Source of the DNA: JBGPBY01 sp041481485
GTDB taxonomy: Bacteria; Acidobacteriota; Terriglobia; 20CM-2-55-15
Length of the DNA: 16,538 bases
Assembly: GCA_041481485.1 (NCBI GenBank)
Contig: JBGPBY010000116.1
Location: 1 to 16,538 of the forward strand
Direction: 5' to 3'
In this document: positions 1 through 7,313 of the stretch, one piece after another
How the letters are laid out: each line of letters starts with the position of its first letter
Numbering within the stretch: the first letter of the stretch is position 1
Translations under genes and position numbers: made by a program
Notes under the pieces: generated by a model
The model's input: the letters and a program-made list of their open reading frames with translations, nothing else
What the model was told of the DNA's origin: nothing
Databases searched by the model: none

Positions 1-347
1 TCGGCGGGAATGGTCCGGCGGTCGATGCTGAAGGTTTCGATCCGGTCGGGATTTTCGGCCTTCTTCAGCTGAGCGCCTTCGTGCCCGTCCTGACCGCCGG
101 GCTTCCGCTTCTGGCCTTTGGTTCTGGCGCCGCGCTTGCGAAAGGAATCTTTGGAAGGAGGGATGCTGCTATTGCTGCTGTTCAATCCCAGCTTCGCAGC
201 CATCAACCCGATGATCGTCACCAACAGTTGCATCATGGCCCGCATCTGCGCCGAAGCTGTATTATCCTCCTTCAGCATTGCTTCGACAGTCCGCAACGTC
301 TTCTGGATATCCTGACCGCCGATCGCTGCTGTGCGTGCTTTCTTCAT
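1..347 (-). CDS. IS66-family transposase, N-terminal part (cut by window edge)
   Basis: Read on the minus strand from ATG at 347, the frame stays open for 115 codons to the left edge. It carries the typical N-terminal signature of IS66 TnpC transposases: a helical start, then LGLNSSNSSIPPSKD at about residues 61-75, a basic stretch RKRGARTKGQKRK, and PGGQDGHEGAQL. In this family the segment precedes the zinc-binding and DDE catalytic domains, which would lie outside the window. The product would catalyse insertion-sequence transposition. The start is the first in-frame ATG before the conserved region, and no strong ribosome site is visible, so it could lie further upstream. The family call is from motif recognition; intactness of the rest cannot be judged. 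Confidence 0.8.
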   Translation of the reverse strand, partial: MKKARTAAIGGQDIQKTLRTVEAMLKEDNTASAQMRAMMQLLVTIIGLMAAKLGLNSSNSSIPPSKDSFRKRGARTKGQKRKPGGQDGHEGAQLKKAENPDRIETFSIDRRTIPA

Positions 348-522
348 CGCATCGACACAGTAACATGAGTTTTTGCAGCGGCTTTTTTCTCTCTAGATTG
401 ACCACTGAGCCCGTCTCAGAATTGAAACCTTCCGGATGATCTACCTTGCTACCTATGCGGCACCAAGGACCGGATAGGCTCATTAACATCCACCTATTGC
501 GATGAGTTAGACAGCCACTTAC
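1..522 (-). mobile_element. IS66-like insertion sequence, one putative end
   Basis: The transposase is preceded (minus strand) by about 175 bp without another gene. Reading minus from 522 gives GTAAGTGGCTGTCTAACTC. IS66-family ends usually begin with GTAAG, so 522 is a plausible outer tip, with the flanking 523-530 as candidate 8-bp target duplication. The other end lies outside the window, so neither the inverted repeat nor the duplication can be confirmed. The tip lies only 70 bp from the premature end of the neighbouring glycosyltransferase. Confidence 0.4.
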
Positions 523-591
523 AAAATCACGATTTCATTAAAAAGCATGTCAACAACAATCTGCATCATTTCCCAAGAAAGTGCTGAATAG

Positions 592-1419
592 TTACATTGC
601 TTCAAAGTTGCGCTGATCGTGCCGCTCGGAACTCCTCCCGCAATAGTGGATTACTTTACCTTCTCCACAATATTGAACGCCGTATCCAGCTCGTCTTATC
701 TTGTAACTCAAATCAAGGTCTTCGCCATACATGAAGTATGATTCCGTGAATCCCCGTATCCGTTCAAAGACCGCTCTTCTGACCACCAGACATGACCCAG
801 AGATCGCCTCCACATCAAGAGGCGTCCCCGTATAGTCGTATAGCGCTCTTGTGCCCCAGAGTTTCCACCTTGGAAACGCCCGCTTTAACAGATCAATGTC
901 CAACAGCTGGTTCACCAAATTGGGAAAGGCCTGAAGATAGTGTCTCTGCATCGTAAGGTTAGGGTTTAGAACCCGGCAACCGATTGCGCCAATTTTTGGA
1001 TTATTGCTCAGATGGTCAGTCAACGTACCGATTGGACTTTCGATGATTTCGGTGTCGGGGTTGAGGAAAAGGAGAGTTTCGCCTATCGTTTGCTGGACAG
1101 CGGCATTGTTCGCCTTCGAATATCCGACATTACGCTTGTTCTGGATGAACTTGGCATCGGGGAACTCCGAACGAACCATCTCCGCGGAGCCATCAAATGA
1201 AGCGTTATCAATTACAACTACTTCGAATTCTACTTCTTTGATTTTGTAATATATCGATTGCAAACAGGACCTCAGATAGTCAGCGGAATGCCAGTTTACG
1301 ATGACAATTGAGACCGCAACCTGCCTTGCAGCTTTACTATGCAAATCTGATTGTGGAATGTTCCGATTCATCGGCTGGTGCCTAATTGGTATTTGATTCT
1401 CAGAACCATCCGTGAGCAT
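592..1419 (-). CDS. GT2 family glycosyltransferase (WbbL/rhamnosyltransferase-like), C-terminally short
   Basis: Predicted to transfer a sugar from a nucleotide-sugar donor during surface polysaccharide synthesis, acting at the cytoplasmic side of the membrane. GT-A fold motifs are visible in order: VSIVIVNW at about 36-43, VIDNAS 69-74, the NVGYSKANN stretch at 97-105, LNPDTE 119-124 (metal/nucleotide-binding region), and YGEDLDLSYKIRRAGY 231-246 (acceptor/catalytic ED). WbbL-type proteins usually run some 30-60 residues past the 'HY.GRSSE' segment. Here the frame stops 12 residues after it, next to the putative IS66 end, so the 3' end may have been lost or frameshifted. ATG 1419 gives the longest form; ATG 1371 (residue 17) is equally possible, as neither has a clear ribosome site. 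It is divergent from the asparagine-synthase gene, suggesting a shared exopolysaccharide locus. Confidence 0.85.
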   Translation of the reverse strand: MLTDGSENQIPIRHQPMNRNIPQSDLHSKAARQVAVSIVIVNWHSADYLRSCLQSIYYKIKEVEFEVVVIDNASFDGSAEMVRSEFPDAKFIQNKRNVGYSKANNAAVQQTIGETLLFLNPDTEIIESPIGTLTDHLSNNPKIGAIGCRVLNPNLTMQRHYLQAFPNLVNQLLDIDLLKRAFPRWKLWGTRALYDYTGTPLDVEAISGSCLVVRRAVFERIRGFTESYFMYGEDLDLSYKIRRAGYGVQYCGEGKVIHYCGRSSERHDQRNFEAM

Positions 1420-1533
1420 TGATTGTTTGATCGGTTACGCCATACGGCTTGCCTGCCACTATACTCGTTGCAAGATGGATCCCGCTACAGTTGAGAATTA
1501 TGCGCTGAGAAGGTTCTGCAAGGGTGGCCCGCG

Positions 1534-3465
1534 ATGTGCGGCATAGTTGGCGTACAAGTTGCGAGGAGGACCGATTCGGCAACTTTTGTTTCTCGCATAA
1601 TTGAACTGATGCACCATCGGGGGCCAGACGCCCGGGGCGATGAGAAGCGTGGCGTGTGGCATATTGGCGCAGCGAGGCTTTCAATCATCGATCGCGAAAA
1701 TGGTCACCAACCTTTTAGCAGTTCCGACGGGCGATGGCTGATGGTGTTCAACGGTGAAATCTACAACCACAAATATCAGCGGGAAATTCTGATCAAGTCA
1801 GGAACAAACTTCAGGACTTCCACGGATACGGAAGTCCTCGTTGAATTGATTGCGAGACACGGATTCGTCGCTGCCCTTGAAAAGGTCGAAGGAATGTTTG
1901 GCGTCGCTGCCATCGATACGATATCCGATGATCTGTGGTTGGCGAGAGATCGTTTTGGCGAAAAACCCTTGTTCCTTGACAGACGTGACTCTGGTTTTGC
2001 TTTTTGCAGTGAGATTTCACCGCTTTTGATTGAAGGTTCGAGTCGCCCACGGTCTTCTCCAGGAGGAATAATTTCGATACTTCGATTCGGCTACGCAACC
2101 CCGGGCATAACCGCCGTCGATGGTATTGAAGAGATCAAACCCGGGCAGTGGCTGAAGAGGCGAGCCACTGGAGAGGAGCAATCAGGTTTCTATTGGCTTC
2201 CGCCTGACCGAATTGACGAAGAAGCCGGGCCGGTTGAGCGTTGCGGAAGGAAGCTTGACGATTTGTTAGCCGCAAGTGTCCGCGATCGCCTGAGCGCGGA
2301 CGTGCCAATTGGCTTGTTCTTAAGCGGGGGAATTGACTCAGCGGCAGTTGCCAGTGCAGCAAGCGGACTAATCGGACGACTTCCAGCAGTTACGATTGGT
2401 TTCAGAGATCATCGATATGATGAGCGACCTGGAGCGAGAAAGACGGCAGCCGCACTGGGTTTGGAACTTCATGAAGAAACTTGCGACGCGTTTGGGTTCT
2501 CCCCAAATGTTGTCGATGAGTTGCTATTTCACTACGGCCAACCGTTTGGTGATACAAGTGCGGTTCCTACGCGACTACTTGCCAGAACGGCGCGCAAACA
2601 TTTTACAGTCGCACTTTCAGGTGACGGCGGGGACGAAATCTTTTGCGGATATCGATCATTTGTAAGACAACGGCAACTGCGCACCTGGGGAGGAGGCAAG
2701 CTGGGAGCACGTCTGAGCGAGTTAGGCGTTCGACACGCTCCGCTTTCTGCAAAGTGGGATTCAGTGCGACGGGCCCTCGAACTGAATTCAGCTGTTCATA
2801 GCAATCTGTTTGGGCATGTCTTCGATGGAGTGTTCGAAGACAATCACATTCTATTACTGTCCAGGGGAACGGACTGGGAGCGCCTGGGACATGAGCAACT
2901 CATCGCAAGCAGAGAGAAGGCCATTGAGACATGGATGCGTATTAAGGATCCCTTGCTTGCACTCTCGACGCACCTAATTGCTAGCTCATTGCCGCAGGAT
3001 ATGCTGATGAAGATGGACCGAATGTCCATGGCAGAATCCATGGAAGTACGAGCTCCACTTCTGGATTCAAGACTGGCCTCATTTGCGCTCGCACTGCCGC
3101 CCCATCTTAAGATGAAGGGAACAATTGGGAAGCAGCTATTGCGAAGATCTCTCGTCGGGAAAATCCCGAAGCAAGTTCTGCAGAGTCCCAAGCGAGGCTT
3201 TGAGCTACCTCTCGGCTCATGGCTTAAACCAACTTTCAGGTCTTGCCTTAGGGCGGAAATTGAGAATTATCAAGATGATCCGGATGCAGAGCTCAATGGA
3301 ACGGAACTGGACAAGCTAGTAAAACAAAACGCGGGAGACTCCTTCACTGGCGTTAGCTATCGATCGAGGCATCGGCTCTGGCTACTGTACATCTACTTAC
3401 GATGGCGCCACATTTGGTGCCAGGACTGGAAGCAATCGCAGAAACACTCAAATGCTCTTCCCTGA
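1534..3465 (+). CDS. asnB: Asparagine synthase (glutamine-hydrolysing), AsnB-type amidotransferase
   Basis: 643 residues, the normal size of class II AsnB-like enzymes. The N-terminal Ntn glutaminase domain begins MCGIVG with nucleophile Cys2 (Cys1 after Met removal). Glutamine-binding residues are R48 in ARLSIID, N73-G74-E75 in VFNGEIYN and D98 in TSTDTE. The C-terminal ATP-pyrophosphatase domain has the PP-loop LFLSGGIDSAAVA (SGGIDS 264-269) and later LSGDGGDEIFCGY. The enzyme uses glutamine-derived ammonia to amidate an aspartate-type carboxylate via an adenylate. Next to a glycosyltransferase, such proteins often belong to exopolysaccharide or O-antigen clusters, including exosortase-linked ones, where they may amidate a sugar or lipid precursor; that role is inference. 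An AGGGTGG-like ribosome site precedes the ATG. The gene symbol reflects the family, not proof of asparagine synthesis. Confidence 0.93.
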   Translation: MCGIVGVQVARRTDSATFVSRIIELMHHRGPDARGDEKRGVWHIGAARLSIIDRENGHQPFSSSDGRWLMVFNGEIYNHKYQREILIKSGTNFRTSTDTEVLVELIARHGFVAALEKVEGMFGVAAIDTISDDLWLARDRFGEKPLFLDRRDSGFAFCSEISPLLIEGSSRPRSSPGGIISILRFGYATPGITAVDGIEEIKPGQWLKRRATGEEQSGFYWLPPDRIDEEAGPVERCGRKLDDLLAASVRDRLSADVPIGLFLSGGIDSAAVASAASGLIGRLPAVTIGFRDHRYDERPGARKTAAALGLELHEETCDAFGFSPNVVDELLFHYGQPFGDTSAVPTRLLARTARKHFTVALSGDGGDEIFCGYRSFVRQRQLRTWGGGKLGARLSELGVRHAPLSAKWDSVRRALELNSAVHSNLFGHVFDGVFEDNHILLLSRGTDWERLGHEQLIASREKAIETWMRIKDPLLALSTHLIASSLPQDMLMKMDRMSMAESMEVRAPLLDSRLASFALALPPHLKMKGTIGKQLLRRSLVGKIPKQVLQSPKRGFELPLGSWLKPTFRSCLRAEIENYQDDPDAELNGTELDKLVKQNAGDSFTGVSYRSRHRLWLLYIYLRWRHIWCQDWKQSQKHSNALP

Positions 3466-3551
3466 TTACATCTTTCTCTCTGCTTTTGGTTGGCGGGATA
3501 CTCGCAGTTACAGGGATGCGCCTTCGCTATCGCCTGAGTGGCGGGGTCTGA
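3402..3551 (+). CDS. Possible small single-span membrane ORF overlapping the asnB 3' end
   Basis: A 49-codon ATG-to-TGA frame overlaps the last 64 bases of asnB in a different frame. It reads as a short soluble start, then a hydrophobic span (ITSFSLLLVGGILAVTG) and a basic tail MRLRYRLSGGV. That is the shape of a one-helix membrane peptide or the anchor end of a PEP-CTERM-like sorting signal, which would be notable beside an AsnB-type gene. No convincing ribosome site precedes it and no PEP motif is present, so it may be chance or a remnant of a longer protein. Confidence 0.2.
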   Translation: MAPHLVPGLEAIAETLKCSSLITSFSLLLVGGILAVTGMRLRYRLSGGV

Positions 3552-3658
3552 GTGAAGGGGGAGAGAGGCTGCTTCCTGCAATTGAACCGCAGGGAGGTCT
3601 CGGTACAGCCGAGCGCGTGCCCATCACCGGAACCGGGCAGTACCGCTGAAGACTAACT

Positions 3659-3678
3659 ACCTAAAATTAAGTTTAGGT
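3659..3678. repeat. Perfect 7-bp inverted repeat (ACCTAAA-6-TTTAGGT)
   Basis: In the roughly 290-bp gap after asnB, ACCTAAA and TTTAGGT flank a 6-nt spacer. The stem is AT-rich and lacks a following T-run, so it is a poor terminator. Its place about 80 bp before the next gene fits an operator-like site or simple chance. Apart from the overlapping small frame, nothing else was recognised in 3466-3755. Confidence 0.35.
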
Positions 3679-3755
3679 CTCCCGTGTACGGTACCTAACA
3701 GACGACAATCCATCCACGGGGTCAACTTCTGACAACAAGCCGGAGGCCTTGGGAC

Positions 3756-3974
3756 ATGGGGATCTACCGCGTTACCGATCCCATACCCGTGATGGTGAGA
3801 GAAGACGGGACATTCGTGTCACGCACCTTAACCGAGGGCACCCTCATTTCCGTCGAAGAGACATCCATCGACCTCAACCGTTATGTGATTGTGAATTGGA
3901 ATGGCAGGGATACCTTGATGTATGGCCGCGAGTTGCTGACACGCGCAGTGCGTGCTTTCAAGTACGACGACTGA
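3756..3974 (+). CDS. Small hypothetical protein (72 aa)
   Basis: The start is set by a good ribosome site, GGAGG at 3742-3746, nine bases before ATG. The product is small and soluble, with no signal peptide or membrane span. Alternating hydrophobic residues in LISVEETSIDLNRYVIVNWN and the central NGRDTLMYGRELLTRAVRAF suggest a compact beta-barrel-like fold followed by a helix, but I do not recognise a family. It stands alone: asnB lies 290 bp upstream and the next gene is convergent, with a gap of only 37 bp. Function unknown; coding status rests on the ribosome site and codon pattern. Confidence 0.65.
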   Translation: MGIYRVTDPIPVMVREDGTFVSRTLTEGTLISVEETSIDLNRYVIVNWNGRDTLMYGRELLTRAVRAFKYDD

Positions 3975-4011
3975 TTTCGGCAAGTGTTGTGAATCCATGG
4001 GGATTTTCCGG

Positions 4012-4482
4012 TTAAGGTACTTCGGGAACACCGCAATGGGGATACTGAAGGTCTGCCAAATTTGCCAGCGTTACGCTATTCGTTCGGTTCCAGCAGACGG
4101 GGGTTTTAAAGACAAGCTTAGTCGCCGTAATCGTAAAGACGGTACTGCCAATTGTGTTGTCTCCGGCCTTCTTTGCGGGATATCCACCCACGCGGACATC
4201 CATTCCGGGCGTCACTGTCCCCTTGTTCCACCCAAGGAGCGGCAGGACATCGGGCTGGCTCGTTTGGACTTTCCACTCGACTGTCGAACCACGGCTGTCC
4301 GTCCCCGTCACGCGGACGACTACGTGGGGATTGCCCCACTCCACTTTCGTAACTTTTCCTTCGATGTGTGTGGGCTTCGTCAGGTCGAACTCACCCGAAA
4401 AGGAATGATGTCCAGTGATTGGACTTGCCATGATAGCGAGCAGTGTTGCTCCCACCGCCACTGGCGAAATGCGTTTTGTCAA
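4012..4482 (-). CDS. DUF6152-family exported protein, TTG start
   Basis: 156 residues. The N-terminus is a signal peptide (MTKRISPVAVGATLLAIMAS, cleavage probably near PITG/HHS), followed by the family hallmark HHSFSGEFD. Then come EGKVTKVEWGNPHVVVRV and a beta-rich body with VEWKVQTSQPDVLPLLGW and GMDVRVGGYPAK. DUF6152 proteins are small periplasmic beta-barrel-like proteins of unknown function, common in Acidobacteriota and Proteobacteria. A longer frame runs up to 4578, but the TTG at 4482-4480 is preferred. It sits five bases after a strong AAGGGGG ribosome site and places the signal peptide exactly at the N-terminus, whereas the longer version would bury it behind about 32 unconserved residues. 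Confidence 0.82.
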   Translation of the reverse strand: MTKRISPVAVGATLLAIMASPITGHHSFSGEFDLTKPTHIEGKVTKVEWGNPHVVVRVTGTDSRGSTVEWKVQTSQPDVLPLLGWNKGTVTPGMDVRVGGYPAKKAGDNTIGSTVFTITATKLVFKTPVCWNRTNSVTLANLADLQYPHCGVPEVP

Positions 4483-4487
4483 AGTGG

Positions 4488-4494
4488 CCCCCTT
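4488..4494 (-). promoter_or_regulatory. Ribosome-binding site deciding a TTG start
   Basis: On the minus strand AAGGGGG is followed by a 5-nt spacer and TTG ACA AAA CGC. This selects the TTG start for the DUF6152 gene over the in-frame upstream codons. Confidence 0.6.
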
Positions 4495-4661
4495 AGTGTT
4501 TCTGTGACTATATCTCAGAACATTGATCATTGTTCCGTCCGATGATTGGGAGGCTGACACTGCTCGGTATGCGGACACCTTTACCTTTTCCTTTGGATCG
4601 AACCTGCTGTTGAATGCTTGCCGTTAAGTCATACTCGGTCTCACAAGGAGAACAGCGCAAC

Positions 4662-5099
4662 ATGACCCGATTCGTTCGATGGATTGCAATTGCGGCCATC
4701 GCCATTTCTGCCTGCGCACAATTAAAGTATGAAAAGATCCCGGAAGTTGAGGTGAACCAGACTCAGAGGGCTGCTGCCGAAGCATGGGCGACACAGACGC
4801 TCACTTCCTGGGCACAGGACCGGTACCCGCCTCCAGACAACGATCTTTCCGACGCGATGAAGCCTGGACAAAGCGAAGCCCGCCAGAAGGAAACTGACAA
4901 GCAGCTTGAGCCCATTGTGGGGAACTTCAAGTCGATGGCCTATTTCGAAACGCGAAAAAGCGATCCAGCCAAGTTTGTCATCTACCGTTTCAAGGGTGTC
5001 TTCACCAAAGAGGATCTTATGGAGATACGAATGGTCTACAACCTCCAGGGAAAGATAGACGGCTTCTGGATCAAGCCCTGGTTGAATTCGATGCAGTAA
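4662..5099 (+). CDS. Small predicted lipoprotein (145 aa)
   Basis: ATG 4662 follows AAGGAG at 4645-4650 with an 11-nt spacer. The product starts with a short basic n-region (MTRFVRW) and a hydrophobic core IAIAAIAISAC that ends in a lipobox-like ISA-C. Cys18 would therefore be lipidated and the protein membrane-anchored. The mature part is hydrophilic, with a helical middle (QTQRAAAEAWATQTLTSWAQ) and a C-terminal beta-like segment around KFVIYRFKGVFTKEDLMEI and a GKIDGFWIKPW ending. This tail resembles the small NTF2-like 'DUF3887/DUF4019' type of periplasmic domain, but the resemblance is weak. It lies 42 bp upstream of the MCE gene on the same strand, so the two probably form an operon, perhaps acting at the envelope. 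Confidence 0.75.
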   Translation: MTRFVRWIAIAAIAISACAQLKYEKIPEVEVNQTQRAAAEAWATQTLTSWAQDRYPPPDNDLSDAMKPGQSEARQKETDKQLEPIVGNFKSMAYFETRKSDPAKFVIYRFKGVFTKEDLMEIRMVYNLQGKIDGFWIKPWLNSMQ

Positions 5100-5141
5100 G
5101 CGGCCAGTATATTTCTGAAACCACAATGATGGAGGCTTCCC

Positions 5142-5573
5142 ATGACTCAACGTTATTCGACTGCAAGGAAGGAATCACTGCTGCGAATCTTGATTCTTTC
5201 AAGCTTTGTTCTGCTCACTACGGCGGCAGTCGTTCTGATTGGGAAAGACACCGGGATATTCGCTCCCAAGTACAAACTAAGAGTGCACTTCGGTTCAGAT
5301 AATGGCCTGCGCTTGCGCTACGGAGACAAAGTCCAACTTGAGGGTGTGAAGATTGGATACGTCCTCTCCGCGTTTCCGGCCCAAGCAGATTCCTCTGAGG
5401 GAGCGGTGGCTGTACTCAACCTTGAAAAGCAATTCCAAGGACTGATTCGTGCGGACTCGACAGCATCGATCGCCGGGAGGGGTCTAATTGGAGACTACGT
5501 GGTCAACGTATCCCGAGGTTCAATAAACCAGCCACCAGTTCCTGAACATGGGACGATTCGCGGAGTCGATTAA
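5142..5573 (+). CDS. Short MlaD/MCE-domain membrane protein
   Basis: 143 residues, started by GGAGG at 5131-5135 six bases before ATG. One N-terminal transmembrane helix (about 13-34, LLRILILSSFVLLTTAAVVL) leads into one MCE domain with the family pattern: APKYKLRVHFGSDNGLRLRYGD, then VQLEGVKIGYVLSAF and, near the end, ADSTASIAGRGLIGDYVVNV. MCE proteins are periplasm-facing rings that bind or shuttle lipids with an MlaE permease and an MlaF ATPase. Neither partner is next to it, and the usual long C-terminal helical tail is missing, so this is a minimal orphan MCE protein. It may work with the upstream lipoprotein as an accessory tether or with an ABC system elsewhere (inference). Confidence 0.85.
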   Translation: MTQRYSTARKESLLRILILSSFVLLTTAAVVLIGKDTGIFAPKYKLRVHFGSDNGLRLRYGDKVQLEGVKIGYVLSAFPAQADSSEGAVAVLNLEKQFQGLIRADSTASIAGRGLIGDYVVNVSRGSINQPPVPEHGTIRGVD

Positions 5574-5685
5574 CCGCTGAGCATCGCGAATGATTGCGAA
5601 AACTGGCCAGATTCACGCTACATTAGATTTCGCCACGGGCAGGCGCGTTTCGGTGGTGGTGGGTTGCGGTCTCAAAAGACTTATT

Positions 5686-5689
5686 GAGG
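5686..5689 (+). promoter_or_regulatory. Ribosome-binding site supporting the 5695 start
   Basis: GAGG five bases before ATG 5695 is better than anything before ATG 5590 and puts a signal peptide at the N-terminus. The sequence lies inside codons that resemble a BlaR1-like protein, so it may be a fortuitous or newly recruited site. Confidence 0.4.
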
Positions 5690-5694
5690 ACATC

Positions 5695-7266
5695 ATGGGA
5701 AAGTGTGTTGCACGCAAAATGAACTTTGGCCGTTCGCTCCTGTTGGTGGCCGCCGGCATCGTGGCGATTGCAGGCCCCATGGCGGTCGGCGTTCTACACG
5801 CCACCCAGGCCCGCGAAGCGGATGCGTATACGGTTTCTTCCATCGATGTTCCGGGGAGCACCCGGACAGTAGCCTCCGGGATCGACATCGCCGGCCGTGT
5901 GGTCGGATATTTCGTCGATGGTACCGGCACACACGGATATCTCTACAACAATACCGGCGGCAACAGCTTCTCCACGATCGACGTTCCGGGGGCCGGATGG
6001 ACAGTCGCTTTCGGGATCAGCAACAACGGACAAATTGTGGGAGCGTTCGGCCCAGCCGACGCCCCCACCGGCCGCCACGGATTCCTTTTGAGCGGCGGAT
6101 CGCTGTCGACCTTCGATGTTCCCGGCAGCATAGATACTGTGGCGCACGGCGTGAATAGCCGTGGACAGATCGTCGGCAAATATACGGGAAGCGATGGCAA
6201 GCGTCATGGGTTTCGATTAAGCGGCGGCAGCTATGCCACGATCGAAGTGCCTCAGACCGGCTCCGGCACCGCCAACGGCATCAATGAATCGGGACAGGTG
6301 GTTGGACTGGCGGGCTCGGGCGCAGACGCATTCGCGTTTCTTCTGGATACGGCGTATTCCCGAATCGAATTTCCCAACAGCAACTACACCGAAGCGCTGG
6401 GATTGAACAATGTCGGGGACATCGTGGGGCAGATCGACAGCGCCGTGGGTCCCTTTCGCGCCTTCCGGCGCAGCGGCGGAGCTTACACAGTGATCAACCT
6501 CCCCGATTTCCCGTCCTCCTGGAATGCACTCGGGATCAACGATCTTGGACAGATTGTGGGCGACGTGACGGGAAGGGACGGGAAGACTCGAGGTTATCAG
6601 GCGACTCCAGCAACGCTGAGAACCAACCCATCGAATGGCGCCGCAATCACTCTGCTTTCGAATAATCCGGGCGCAATTGGATCTGTGGGAATTCCCGGTC
6701 CTGCCGGACCGGCCGGACCTGCGGGGATTGCCGGTCCTCCTGGCCCGCCGGGACCGGCGGGCACTCCGAGTCCATCGGATTCGCGGGAATCGCGGGGACA
6801 GGGCGGGAGACAGCCCCGGATTCTTACCGATGCCCGGGACGTCGTCGAGGGTGCGTTAAGCAGCCTGCACCGGTCCGCAAACCAGAGCGACGAAGTAAAG
6901 AAGGCCATCGCAGATATCGGACTGGCGCTCGACGATCTCAATGCCGCAATTGCGTTCAGCAGGAGCCATCCGAATGCTGAGCCGGCTCCAGCTCCGCCGG
7001 AATTGGTACCCGATTTCAATCCGCCGCCCCGTCCGGCGCCACTGAGAAACATGATGCTGGAGGGTGCACTGGGCAGTCTGAAAAACGCCTATGGACTTCT
7101 CGCCCAGGTCCCCGGCGGCGACCTGGGCGGATTCCGCGCCAAGGCGAACGACCACATCACTATGGCGGCCCGCGATCTGATGACGGCGATCAAAACCGCC
7201 AATGCATCGTTCCTGAAGGAACAGGGAGATAGTGCGCCGCAGCGCGGTGGAAGAGGCGGACGTTAG
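5695..7266 (+). CDS. Exported HAF-repeat protein with collagen-like stretch and helical C-terminus
   Basis: 523 residues from ATG 5695; the frame is open from ATG 5590 (558 residues). The N-terminus is a signal or anchor (MNFGRSLLLVAAGIVAIAGP, then MAVGVLHATQA). About six 40-45-residue HAF-type repeats follow (about 45-300), each with a GI(N)xxGQIVG-like core (e.g. GISNNGQIVGAFG, GVNSRGQIVGKY, GINESGQVVG, GINDLGQIVGDV) and many with a 'DVPG' strand, suggesting a beta-propeller-like surface domain. About ten Gly-X-Y triplets then form a collagen-like stretch (about 329-358), followed by a charged linker, a helical segment, a Pro-rich hinge and a last helical segment ending GGRGGR. Residues upstream of 5695 (VSVVVGCGLKRLIEDIM) look like the end of a BlaR1/M56 protein, so the leader seems borrowed. 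Probably secreted or surface-attached; function unknown. Start choice uncertain. Confidence 0.8.
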   Translation: MGKCVARKMNFGRSLLLVAAGIVAIAGPMAVGVLHATQAREADAYTVSSIDVPGSTRTVASGIDIAGRVVGYFVDGTGTHGYLYNNTGGNSFSTIDVPGAGWTVAFGISNNGQIVGAFGPADAPTGRHGFLLSGGSLSTFDVPGSIDTVAHGVNSRGQIVGKYTGSDGKRHGFRLSGGSYATIEVPQTGSGTANGINESGQVVGLAGSGADAFAFLLDTAYSRIEFPNSNYTEALGLNNVGDIVGQIDSAVGPFRAFRRSGGAYTVINLPDFPSSWNALGINDLGQIVGDVTGRDGKTRGYQATPATLRTNPSNGAAITLLSNNPGAIGSVGIPGPAGPAGPAGIAGPPGPPGPAGTPSPSDSRESRGQGGRQPRILTDARDVVEGALSSLHRSANQSDEVKKAIADIGLALDDLNAAIAFSRSHPNAEPAPAPPELVPDFNPPPRPAPLRNMMLEGALGSLKNAYGLLAQVPGGDLGGFRAKANDHITMAARDLMTAIKTANASFLKEQGDSAPQRGGRGGR

Positions 7267-7283
7267 ACAAGCTCAGAGCAGGA

Positions 7284-7301
7284 CTCCTGCGTTTGCGGGA
7301 G
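7284..7301. terminator. Hairpin between convergent genes
   Basis: CTCCTGC and GCGGGAG pair over a 4-nt GTTT loop (7 pairs, one G-U). It lies between the plus-strand HAF gene stop (7266) and the convergent gene end (7314). There is no strong T-run, so it is only a weak candidate terminator. Confidence 0.35.
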
Positions 7302-7313
7302 CATCGTGGTCCT

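Noticed and set aside
262..489. 75-codon minus-strand frame leading into the transposase region
   Set aside because: It is in a different frame from the IS66 signature and its translation matches nothing recognisable.
3952..4545. 197-codon plus-strand frame opposite the DUF6152 gene
   Set aside because: The minus strand carries the signal peptide and HHSFSGEFD motif with a good ribosome site; the plus-strand translation is Cys/Arg-rich noise.
4483..4578. ATG start at 4578 for the DUF6152 gene
   Set aside because: It adds about 32 residues ahead of a clear signal peptide and lacks a ribosome site; TTG 4482 has a strong one.
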